Assembly: GCA_948473115.1 (NCBI GenBank)
Contig: CAOKWI010000006.1
Coordinates: 31,478-95,477 of the forward strand
Length of the DNA stretch: 64,000 nucleotides
Direction of reading: 5' to 3'
Source of the DNA: an uncultured Lachnospiraceae bacterium
GTDB lineage: Bacteria > Bacillota > Clostridia > Lachnospirales > Lachnospiraceae
Shown here: piece by piece, positions 50,522-58,075 of the stretch
Layout: the number at the start of each line of letters is the position of its first letter
How positions within the stretch are numbered: position 1 is the first letter of the stretch
The notes under the pieces: generated by a model
Told to the model about the DNA's origin: nothing
The model's database searches: none
What the model saw: the letters and a program-made list of their open reading frames with translations, nothing else
Position numbers and translations under genes: made by a program

Positions 50522-51414
50522 GAGAAAAGACAGACGAAGGAAGAGCGCCGAAAATCAGCGTCATCATGAGTATATATAACCAGTGGAACAGTACATATCT
50601 GGATCAGGCGGTCATGTCTATTTTAAACCAGACTTTTGGGGACTTTGAGTTCATAATCTATGACGATGGATCCGATCCTGCCATCTGCAGCCAGCTGGAA
50701 AAGTATGCACAGCTTGACAGCAGGGTTGTGCTGATCCGCAGCCCTGAAAACTGTGGTCTGGCATATTCGCTGAATACCTGTATTGACGTGGCCAGGGGCA
50801 AGTACCTTGCAAGAATGGATGATGATGACATCAGCGACCAGGAGCGGCTGGCTATACAGTATGAATACATGGAGCATCATCCGGAAATCGCATATGTGGG
50901 CTGTAATGCACGGCTGATCGATTCCGGGGGCGTGTGGGGACACCGGGTGATGCCGGAATTCCCGATGAAGCATTCCTTCCTGCGCTATTCGCCGTTCATA
51001 CATCCGTCGGTGATGATCCGCCGGAGCATCTTTGACACGCAGGAAGCATACCGTTTCTCGAAAGATACATGGCGGTGTGAGGATTATGAACTGTTTATGA
51101 GGCTGATGCGGCTTGGATACCGCGGGGCCAATATCCAGCAGGAACTGTTCTGTTACAGGGAGGATGCCAATTCCTACCGGAAAAGGAAATTCAAATACCG
51201 TTTGGATGAGATGAAACTCAGATACCGGAATTTCAAGGAATTGGGGTTGTTATACCCCATAGGCTGGCTGTATGTGGTCAGACCTCTGGCGGCGGCCGTG
51301 GTGCCCTCCAGGCTGACTTATATGGCGAAGAAGCTTTACCACAGGCAGCCCTGTGCCCAGGAGAGCAGTGCGGAGGAGGTTCTTACCGTATCGGGCACGG
51401 TGTCGTCCGTGTGA
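50518..51414 (+). CDS. Family 2 glycosyltransferase
   Basis: A 298-residue GT-A enzyme: ISVIMSIYNQW at the start of the fold, IIYDDGSDPAI for the nucleotide, RMDDDDIS as the metal-binding DxD-type motif and WRCEDYELFMRL near the catalytic base. The start is taken as TTG 50518, which overlaps the preceding stop (TTGA) and follows GGAGGAAC. ATG 50566 would cut into the first beta strand. It adds a sugar to the surface polymer; donor unknown. Confidence 0.88.
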   Translation: MREKTDEGRAPKISVIMSIYNQWNSTYLDQAVMSILNQTFGDFEFIIYDDGSDPAICSQLEKYAQLDSRVVLIRSPENCGLAYSLNTCIDVARGKYLARMDDDDISDQERLAIQYEYMEHHPEIAYVGCNARLIDSGGVWGHRVMPEFPMKHSFLRYSPFIHPSVMIRRSIFDTQEAYRFSKDTWRCEDYELFMRLMRLGYRGANIQQELFCYREDANSYRKRKFKYRLDEMKLRYRNFKELGLLYPIGWLYVVRPLAAAVVPSRLTYMAKKLYHRQPCAQESSAEEVLTVSGTVSSV

Positions 51415-51529
51415 TTCTCGTTGAAAATCTGAGAATATCCAAAGTGCGGGCGTTTTTCGCACAGATTTGAGATTCCGGGAAGCAAAATCACGGAGGCTGG
51501 CGTGCTGGAAGTAAGAGAGGAAAATAGAA

Positions 51530-52423
51530 ATGCAGCAGACAACAGGACAGAAGATAATCGGGATTGCCGTGGGTATTGCGGGTCTGGTGGCAGTGTTCCT
51601 GCTCGGGAAATGGATCGCCACACATATATATGATAAGCCGGACGAGGAGGCAGGAACGGAAGTCCAGGTGGAGGTGGAATCGGCCACAGCCCGCACGGAA
51701 GAGGAAATGGAAGCGCTGTATCGCTCCATCAAGGAAGCGTCTGTGCTCTCCGGAGAACCGGGGGAGGGAAGCGGCATCCCGCAGGGGAATCATCCGGCGG
51801 AGGCGTCCGGCAACGCTTCGGGGCAGGAGAGCGGACAGGACGAGGTTGATTTCGAGTATTTATGGACGGTCAACAAAGATATTATCGCCTGGATCACCGT
51901 TCCGGGAACTAATATAGATTATCCCGTTTTACAGCATCCGTCAGACGACAGTTATTACCTGAACCATAACATTGACGGTTCTCCCGGCTATCCCGGGTGC
52001 ATCTATATAGAGGGGCTGAATACCGCGGACTTCACAGATCCCAACACGGTGCTCTACGGGCACAATCTGAAGGCAAAGACCATGTTTACGGAACTGCACA
52101 ATTTCGAGAACAGGGATTTCTTTGAGGAAAATGATGAGGTCATCATATATCTGCCGGACAGGACGCTGAACTATCAAATTTTTGCTGCCCATGTCTATGA
52201 TGACCGGCATCTGTTATACAGCTTCGATTTTTCAGACGAAGACATTTTTGACGGTTTCCTGCAGTCGATCTATGACATCCGGGATATGAGCGCCAATATT
52301 AACAGGGATATCACGGTGACATCCCAGGACAGGATCATTACGCTGGTCACCTGTATGCCCCACAGTACGAATCCGGAAAATGCAGAGAAGAGACTGCTGG
52401 TACATGCAGTGTTGGTGGAATAG
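51530..52423 (+). CDS. Class B sortase
   Basis: A 297-residue membrane-anchored transpeptidase: N-terminal helix (about 8-28), a polar, low-complexity linker (about 35-105, rich in Glu, Gly and Ser), then the sortase domain. The catalytic residues are His in VLYGHNL, Cys in ITLVTCM and Arg in KRLLVHAVL, in the order and with the insertions of the SrtB type. No substrate with a complete sorting signal is in the window; the small secreted protein at 53687 ends in APRTGEY. Ribosome binding site around GAGAGGAAA. Confidence 0.92.
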   Translation: MQQTTGQKIIGIAVGIAGLVAVFLLGKWIATHIYDKPDEEAGTEVQVEVESATARTEEEMEALYRSIKEASVLSGEPGEGSGIPQGNHPAEASGNASGQESGQDEVDFEYLWTVNKDIIAWITVPGTNIDYPVLQHPSDDSYYLNHNIDGSPGYPGCIYIEGLNTADFTDPNTVLYGHNLKAKTMFTELHNFENRDFFEENDEVIIYLPDRTLNYQIFAAHVYDDRHLLYSFDFSDEDIFDGFLQSIYDIRDMSANINRDITVTSQDRIITLVTCMPHSTNPENAEKRLLVHAVLVE

Positions 52424-52506
52424 CTTGAAAAGTACTTCAAAGGAAGCGCGGATTCGCACATTGTTTCCTCAAATATTGAGAAGAATCTGGAGGCTGGGAT
52501 AAGGCG

Positions 52507-53610
52507 GTGAAAGGGAACAGAGGGAGTGATCGGAAGCCAAATTACATAAAACGTGCCCTGACCGTGCTCCTTGTGGTCGTGGTTTTGCTGCTGGTGCTGT
52601 TTCTGGGCGCTTTCTTACTGTACCGTGTGCGGGGCAGGGATGCGCTGCAGGACCATGCCGGCGCGCTGCGGGAAGCTTTACAGATAGAGTCTATGGCCCT
52701 GCCTGTACAGTCCCTGGAGGCCGGACATGCGGAATTGGAATTGAAGGAAGGGCAGATTGCCTATCATGGCAAGGTGTATGAATATAATGAGGATCTGCTC
52801 ATTTTCCTGTGCCTTGGCATTGACAGCAGACAGGATATCAAAAAGGAAAAGACCCCGGGCGAGGGGGGACAGGCGGATACCATCATTCTGGCTGTCCTGG
52901 ACCAGAGCGCTGGGACCCTGAAAATGATCAATATATCCAGGGACACCATGACGAAAGTTAAAGTGTATGATATTAACGGCCTGTATTTATATGACGAGGA
53001 GGCGCAGCTTGCGCTGCAGTATGCGTACGGGGACGGAAGGGAGAAAAGCTGTGAACTGATGGAGCAGGCTGTATCCAATCTCTTTTATGGGATTCCCATC
53101 CATGGCTATGCCGCCATGGATATCAGGGCGGTATCCCAGCTGAATGACGCGGTGGGTGGCGTGGAGGTAACGGTAATAGAAGACCTGTCCCGCTTTACGC
53201 CGGATCTGGCGCTGGGAAATACGTTGACGCTGACAGGCAGGCAGGCCCTGCATTATGTACAGGAGCGCCAGGTGGACACAGAGGAGTTGGGAGCCAATAA
53301 TCTCCGGATCGAAAGGCAGAAGCAGTATCTGATGGCGTTTTTCGCCAAGGTAAAGGAAGGAACCAAAAAGGATATTACGCTCCCCGTACAGCTTTTCAAT
53401 ACCGCCTCCCAGCACATGATCACCAGCTTTACAGCAGAACAGGCGGCCTATCTGAGCACCATAGTGCTGGACTGTACTTTTGGGGAGGAGGATATGATCT
53501 CCGTGAGGGGCATGGTGGACAAGGAGAATGTGTACGAGGAATTCCATGTGGATGAGCAGGCTTTATATGATCTGGTCATTGAAGTGTTCTACCGGGAAGT
53601 GGAATCCTGA
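52507..53610 (+). CDS. LCP-family (LytR-CpsA-Psr) polymer ligase
   Basis: A 367-residue protein: short basic cytoplasmic N-terminus, one membrane helix (about 19-41) and an extracellular LCP domain. Family blocks are FLCLGIDSRQD, GGQADTIILAVLD, MINISRDTMTKV, YAYGDG and the Arg-rich NNLRIERQKQYL. LCP proteins transfer undecaprenyl-linked teichoic acids or glycans to peptidoglycan, which fits the locus. GTG 52507 is the start, after GGAGGCTGGGATAAGG. Confidence 0.93.
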   Translation: MKGNRGSDRKPNYIKRALTVLLVVVVLLLVLFLGAFLLYRVRGRDALQDHAGALREALQIESMALPVQSLEAGHAELELKEGQIAYHGKVYEYNEDLLIFLCLGIDSRQDIKKEKTPGEGGQADTIILAVLDQSAGTLKMINISRDTMTKVKVYDINGLYLYDEEAQLALQYAYGDGREKSCELMEQAVSNLFYGIPIHGYAAMDIRAVSQLNDAVGGVEVTVIEDLSRFTPDLALGNTLTLTGRQALHYVQERQVDTEELGANNLRIERQKQYLMAFFAKVKEGTKKDITLPVQLFNTASQHMITSFTAEQAAYLSTIVLDCTFGEEDMISVRGMVDKENVYEEFHVDEQALYDLVIEVFYREVES

Positions 53611-53624
53611 GACAACGGTATTAC

Positions 53625-53640
53625 TACCGGATATCCGGTA
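53625..53640. promoter_or_regulatory. Perfect 16-bp palindrome before the secreted protein
   Basis: TACCGGATATCCGGTA lies 14 bases after the LCP stop and 47 bases before the next start. It could be an operator or a short cruciform; no promoter elements are evident beside it. Confidence 0.35.
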
Positions 53641-53686
53641 TTAATATATAGAAACCAACTATAAAAACGAAAGGAGGAAATGTCCA

Positions 53687-54199
53687 GTGAAAAAGTTATA
53701 CAAATTACTGATGGCTGCTGTGCTGATTACCGCGATGGCGTTGCCTGTTGTGGCTGCACCCAGCCCTGAGGCCGAGACACGTTCCACGAAAGTAACTGCG
53801 TCCAATTCAAATGTAATTCCGGCGGAGCCTTCAAAGGAACTGTCGGATGAGGTGGCGAGGGTTACTTCTGACGCGCAGGTGCTTAAGGATTTAAATGTCC
53901 CCTCTGATGCGCACCTGGCGGCTGTTGTGGATGTAAGCTTCAGCGGAACCATTCCTGTGGGAGGACAGTCAGTTGAATTTGACGTAAGCGCTTTTGCCAA
54001 GAAAGGTGATCTGGTATATATACTGCACAGGCAGCCTACTTCTCCCTATACATGGGAGGTTGTAGGACAGACGGTTGTGGGAGATAACCTGAAAGCAACA
54101 GGAACCTTTACGTCGTTTTCACCGGTGGCGTTTATGGTAGTAGACGCTTCCAAGGTCAGGTCTGCAGGGGTAAGGGCACCCAGGACCGGGGAATATTAA
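53687..54199 (+). CDS. Small secreted protein ending in APRTGEY
   Basis: A 170-residue exported protein with a clear signal peptide (1-24, KKLYKLLMAAVLITAMALPVVA). The mature part (AETRSTKVTASNSNVIPAEPSKELSDEV, then a beta-rich domain with VSFSGTIPVGGQSVEFDVSAF) resembles small domains found in cell-wall proteins of Clostridia, with no enzyme motif. The end, VRAPRTGEY, looks like the pentapeptide of a sortase signal but lacks the hydrophobic stretch and basic tail. GTG 53687 follows AGGAGG by nine bases. Confidence 0.7.
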   Translation: MKKLYKLLMAAVLITAMALPVVAAPSPEAETRSTKVTASNSNVIPAEPSKELSDEVARVTSDAQVLKDLNVPSDAHLAAVVDVSFSGTIPVGGQSVEFDVSAFAKKGDLVYILHRQPTSPYTWEVVGQTVVGDNLKATGTFTSFSPVAFMVVDASKVRSAGVRAPRTGEY

Positions 54200-54272
54200 T
54201 AGAAGAAATTCCATTGCTGCAATTAAAATTCATGCATGATTATTTACGGTAGTATGGTTTCTATCAGGGAAA

Positions 54273-54317
54273 GGATGTCTCCGACATCCGGAAGGGGCGT
54301 TCAAAAGGGCGCCCCTT
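54273..54317 (+). terminator. Two adjacent hairpins before the COG5610-like gene
   Basis: GGATGTC TCC GACATCC (54273-54289) and AAGGGGCG ... CGCCCCTT (54292-54317) are perfect stems of 7 and 8 bp. No T tract follows; they may attenuate or process the transcript between the secreted-protein gene and the downstream export genes. Confidence 0.45.
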
Positions 54318-54353
54318 GAAAAAGTAAGGCAGAATGAGAGAAAGGCAGATCAA

Positions 54354-55922
54354 ATGCCGGAAGACTGTGATGCAGAAAACAGACCGGAAAGACGGCTTAG
54401 AGCATATGCAAGGCTATTGCGGGAGGATTCCCCCTGCGGCAGGGCAGTACGGCAGACAGAACGTGCGGCGAGACTGTCTGTGGACACAAGGCTATATTTA
54501 TATGGCTTTGTGCCTGCAATCATGGAATTTGCCGGATGGGTACTGGAAGAGGCAGTCCGGTCGGGCAGGAAAAGACTCTATTTCCTGAGCAGGGACGGTT
54601 ACCAGATTTACCTGGCGGCCTGTAAGCTTGTGGAACTGAGGAAGCTGCCTGTGGAATGCCGTTATTTGTATGTATCCCGATATGCCATGAGGGTTCCGGC
54701 GTATCACTTGGATATGGAAGGCTGTCTGGACAGGATATGCTCCGGAGGCTTGGAAGTCACACTGGAACGTATTTTAAGGCGTGCCGCGCTTACGGAGGAA
54801 GAAGCCTGTGAGGTGGCACGGCGGATCGGCAGGAGAGAGACCTACAGGGAGGTGCTGAATCGCAGCCAGACAGCGGAACTGAAAGAGATCCTGGGCAGGG
54901 AACCCCAATTTTTACAACGGGTAAAAGAGCATTCGATGGAAGCATACGAAAACGCCATGGGATATTTGCAGCAGGAAGGGCTGCTTTCGGCTGTCCCCTA
55001 TGCCATCGTGGACAGCGGCTGGGTGGGAACCTGCCAGCAGACGCTGCAGCGGCTGTTACAGAGCCGTATGCCGGATATCCGTGTGGAAGGTTATTATTTT
55101 GGGCTGTACGAGATCCCTGTCAGGGCGGACGCACGGGACTATCACGGGTGGTATTTCTCGCCCCGGACAGGTCTGAACCGTAAGGTACATTTCAGCAATT
55201 CGCTTTTTGAAGCGGTATGCAGTGCAGACCAGGGAATGACGGTGGGATATGGCCGGGAGAATGGGGTGTACAGTGCAGAGCAGGGAATGACGGTGAAATC
55301 TGGCCGGGAGAATGGGGTATGCAGTGCAGAGCAGGGAATAGTGGTGGGATATGACCGGGAGAATGGCAGATATCTGCCACAGCTGGATCCGGCGGGAAAT
55401 CCCAATGGCGCATTCCTGCGGCGAAGTCTGGAGGCGCTGCAGAGTTTCCTGGAGATATATGGCGGATCAGGTGAGGTCTTTGGCAAGACGGCCGGGACTT
55501 GTGGCGTGAAGCACCGTTTTAGCATCAGACGACACTTTGAATTATTTGGCGCTAGAAATTTAGTGAAAAAACGGTTTACACTGCTGATGGCGAGACCGTC
55601 ATTGGTGGAAACAGAAAGCTATGGAGGACTTTTCTTCTCAGAGGATGTGCTGACAGGAAATGACCGGGAAGTGGCAGCGCCCCTCAGGCAGGAAGAGATC
55701 AGGGATCTGTATATATTACGCAGGCTGGCGATCCTCAACGGGTGGAAAAAGGGAAATATCCGTGAGAGTGCCTGGGCTGAGGGCAGCATTGTCCGGTGCG
55801 GGAGCAATATCAGAAAGAACCTGCGCCATACCAGATGGTACAAATACCTGGTGTATGGCAGGAAGCAGTGGAAGGCATGGCTGCGTACCATTATCATACG
55901 GTGGGAGAGAAGCGATCATTGA
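54354..55922 (+). CDS. COG5610-like (HAD-related) surface-polymer locus protein with repeats
   Basis: A 522-residue protein resembling the predicted HAD-like proteins found in polysaccharide loci: YGFVPAIMEFAGWVLEEA, then RLYFLSRDGYQIYLA (about 75-89) and VDSGWVGTCQQTLQRLL. Residues about 289-339 are three 17-residue repeats (CSADQGMTVGYGRENGV type), absent from the relatives I can recall. No signal peptide is present, so it is cytoplasmic. The role in these loci is not established; polymer modification or chain-length control are possible. It overlaps the TagG-like gene by four bases. Confidence 0.7.
   Translation: MPEDCDAENRPERRLRAYARLLREDSPCGRAVRQTERAARLSVDTRLYLYGFVPAIMEFAGWVLEEAVRSGRKRLYFLSRDGYQIYLAACKLVELRKLPVECRYLYVSRYAMRVPAYHLDMEGCLDRICSGGLEVTLERILRRAALTEEEACEVARRIGRRETYREVLNRSQTAELKEILGREPQFLQRVKEHSMEAYENAMGYLQQEGLLSAVPYAIVDSGWVGTCQQTLQRLLQSRMPDIRVEGYYFGLYEIPVRADARDYHGWYFSPRTGLNRKVHFSNSLFEAVCSADQGMTVGYGRENGVYSAEQGMTVKSGRENGVCSAEQGIVVGYDRENGRYLPQLDPAGNPNGAFLRRSLEALQSFLEIYGGSGEVFGKTAGTCGVKHRFSIRRHFELFGARNLVKKRFTLLMARPSLVETESYGGLFFSEDVLTGNDREVAAPLRQEEIRDLYILRRLAILNGWKKGNIRESAWAEGSIVRCGSNIRKNLRHTRWYKYLVYGRKQWKAWLRTIIIRWERSDH
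55218..55370 (+). repeat. In-frame 51-bp tandem repeat, three copies
   Basis: Units begin at 55218, 55269 and 55320, exactly 51 bases apart and differing at few positions. Each encodes 17 residues of the type C/Y-SAxQGMTVGYGRENGV. The copies are in a loop-like, glycine-rich part of the COG5610-like protein, and unit number could vary by slippage without a frameshift. Confidence 0.9.
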
Positions 55923-56701
55923 AAATAAAAGAGAAACTCAGGGAACGCAGACAATATTTCTTTGCCATCAGGCAGATGGTGGCAAGGGAAGTGAAAAGAA
56001 AATATGCCAGATCCTATCTGGGCATTGCGTGGAGCGTGCTGAACCCGCTTCTCACAATGGCGGTCATGTCCATGATTTTTTCCACTATTTTTAAAAGATC
56101 CATAGAGAATTATCCCATATATTATCTGACAGCATCCCTTTTCTGGCAGCTTTTTTCCGGCGCAACGCAGTCCGCCATGACGGCTCTTGTGGACAACCGT
56201 TCGCTGCTGCTCAAGGTGAAGCTGACGAAGCAGTCCTTCGTGATCGCCAGAATTTTCACGGCGCTGACGAACTTCGGTTATTCCTGCGTGGCGTATGTGC
56301 TGATGCTGTTTGTGTTCCGGGTGAAGCTGAACCGTTATATGCTGCTGTTTCCTGTGGATGCATTCTTCATGCTGCTGTTTTCCATGGGGATAGGGTATGC
56401 GCTTTGTATCCTGTATGTATTTTTTGCGGATATTAAGTATCTGTATTCGGTGCTCCTGACGCTATGGATGTATCTGTCGGCATTGTTCTACCCGGTGGAC
56501 AACCTGAGCCAGGTCATGCAGAAGGTGGTCAATGCCAATCCCATCTACAGTTATATCCGGTTTGCACGGGATATCATGCTGTATGGAAGGATGCCGGAGC
56601 CTGTGACTTGGGTAAAGATCATTGGCTGGGGCGTGTTCAGCTTTGTGATGGGATATATGATTTTCAGGAAAAATGAAAATCTGGTCATGCAGAGGATTTA
56701 G
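55919..56701 (+). CDS. ABC-2 type polymer export permease, TagG-like
   Basis: A 260-residue permease with six membrane segments. The N-terminal amphipathic IRQMVAREVKRKYARSYLGIAWSVLNPLL and the C-terminal YLSALFYPVDNL and NPIYSYIRFARD blocks are those of teichoic-acid and O-antigen exporters (TagG, Wzm). The start is taken as TTG 55919, overlapping the previous stop, with GGGAGAG upstream; longer in-frame starts lie inside the previous gene. With the next gene it would move a lipid-linked polymer out of the cell. Confidence 0.9.
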   Translation: MKIKEKLRERRQYFFAIRQMVAREVKRKYARSYLGIAWSVLNPLLTMAVMSMIFSTIFKRSIENYPIYYLTASLFWQLFSGATQSAMTALVDNRSLLLKVKLTKQSFVIARIFTALTNFGYSCVAYVLMLFVFRVKLNRYMLLFPVDAFFMLLFSMGIGYALCILYVFFADIKYLYSVLLTLWMYLSALFYPVDNLSQVMQKVVNANPIYSYIRFARDIMLYGRMPEPVTWVKIIGWGVFSFVMGYMIFRKNENLVMQRI

Positions 56702-56762
56702 TGATGCATTGATCCATTGGGAATGACCGGATATCTTTGATAAGGATTCCAAATCAGGATGC

Positions 56763-58067
56763 GTGGGTGCAGGAATGAAAAAAAATGAGAAGCAGAATGC
56801 CAGGAAAAAGCGAATAAACGCACCGCCGGAGGGAACAGGATCCATGGAAGGTGCAGAATCCGTGGAGGGAACAGGATCCATGAAAGATGCAGAATCCGTG
56901 GAGGAAACAGGATCCATGAAAGATGCAGAATCCGTGGAGGAAACAGGATCCATGAAAGAAACCGGATCCATGGAGAGAATAGGATCGCCGAAAGAAACCG
57001 GATTCATGGAGGAAACAGGGTTCATAGGTGAAACAGAATCCATGGAAGATACGGTGGAACAGGAGGGTCTTGAATTTATAGAGGGCTTTGGGAATGATAC
57101 AGAGGGCTTTGGGGATACCGGGTCCGTCAATGATTATGACAAGATCGCCTTAGGATATGTAGAACTGGATTATGACAACTATGTCTATGGAGACTTTGAC
57201 TACGAGGTCCATGACAATGAAGATTATGATTATGAGGTCAATGAATATGAAGACTTCGACTATGATGACTTTGGCAGTGAGGATCTGGAGTATCTGGATC
57301 TTGGCGGCAAGAAAAACGAGGAAGAGGGCGAACATCCCATTATTTCCGTGCGGGACGTGACCATGAATTTCAAGGTGCCTGCCAGCGCTGCCTCCGGCAT
57401 CAAGGAATATATTATCCAGAAGATCAACCACCAGATGAAATTCCGGGAATTGGTGGCATTGAACCATGTAAGCTTCGATGTCCTGCCGGGAGAGGTGGTT
57501 GGGCTGATCGGAACCAACGGTTCCGGGAAAAGCACGCTGCTCCGAATTGTATCGGGAGCGCTGGAGCCTACCGGAGGAGAGGTGCTGATCGACCGCAGGA
57601 AAGTACAGCTTCTGACACTGGGCACGGGATTCGATATGGAATTGTCCGCCAGGGAAAATGTATACTTGAATGGATCCATCATCGGATATTCCAAGGAATT
57701 TCTGGACAGGCATTATAACGAGATCGTGGAGTTTGCAGAACTACAGGGGTTTATGGAAGAGCGGGTGAAGAACTTTTCCTCCGGCATGGTGTCCAGGCTG
57801 GGTTTCGCCATTGCCACCGCAGGCGATGCGGCGGAGATCCTGATACTGGACGAAGTGCTGAGTGTGGGAGATGAATTCTTCCGGAAGAAGAGCCTGAAAA
57901 GGATCAAGGAAATGATCCACAGTGGTTCCACCGTCATTATGGTGTCCCATGGCATGGGGACGATCCTGGAAAACTGCACGAAAGTGGTGTGGATCGAGAA
58001 GGGCGTCCTGCAGATGGTGGGGGATGCCAAGACGGTATGTGAGGCTTATCGGAAGATGGAGGGGTAG
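56763..58067 (+). CDS. TagH/Wzt-like polymer export ATPase with unusual N-terminal extension
   Basis: A 434-residue ATPase. The ABC domain (about 192-434) has Walker A GTNGSGKST, the TagH/Wzt-type signature FSSGMVSRLGFAIA, and Walker B EILILDEVLSVGD, with VKQ-like LNHVSFDVLPGEVVGLIG before it. It has no C-terminal carbohydrate-binding domain. The first 190 residues are unusual: a basic start (KKNEKQNARKKR), twelve hexapeptide units such as TGSMKD-AESVEE (about 25-96), then an Asp/Tyr/Glu-rich stretch (about 100-185: DYDNYVYGDFDYEVHDNEDY). The start is GTG 56763; ATG 56775 is an alternative. Confidence 0.88.
   Translation: MGAGMKKNEKQNARKKRINAPPEGTGSMEGAESVEGTGSMKDAESVEETGSMKDAESVEETGSMKETGSMERIGSPKETGFMEETGFIGETESMEDTVEQEGLEFIEGFGNDTEGFGDTGSVNDYDKIALGYVELDYDNYVYGDFDYEVHDNEDYDYEVNEYEDFDYDDFGSEDLEYLDLGGKKNEEEGEHPIISVRDVTMNFKVPASAASGIKEYIIQKINHQMKFRELVALNHVSFDVLPGEVVGLIGTNGSGKSTLLRIVSGALEPTGGEVLIDRRKVQLLTLGTGFDMELSARENVYLNGSIIGYSKEFLDRHYNEIVEFAELQGFMEERVKNFSSGMVSRLGFAIATAGDAAEILILDEVLSVGDEFFRKKSLKRIKEMIHSGSTVIMVSHGMGTILENCTKVVWIEKGVLQMVGDAKTVCEAYRKMEG
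56835..57050 (+). repeat. 18-bp (hexapeptide) coding repeat, twelve units
   Basis: In order the units are TGSMEG, AESVEG, TGSMKD, AESVEE, TGSMKD, AESVEE, TGSMKE, TGSMER, IGSPKE, TGFMEE, TGFIGE, TESMED. The first six form three 36-bp units with very few base differences (starting at 56835, 56871 and 56907), a sign of recent duplication; later units are more diverged. GGATCC recurs in most units. Confidence 0.9.
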
Positions 58068-58075
58068 AGATATAT

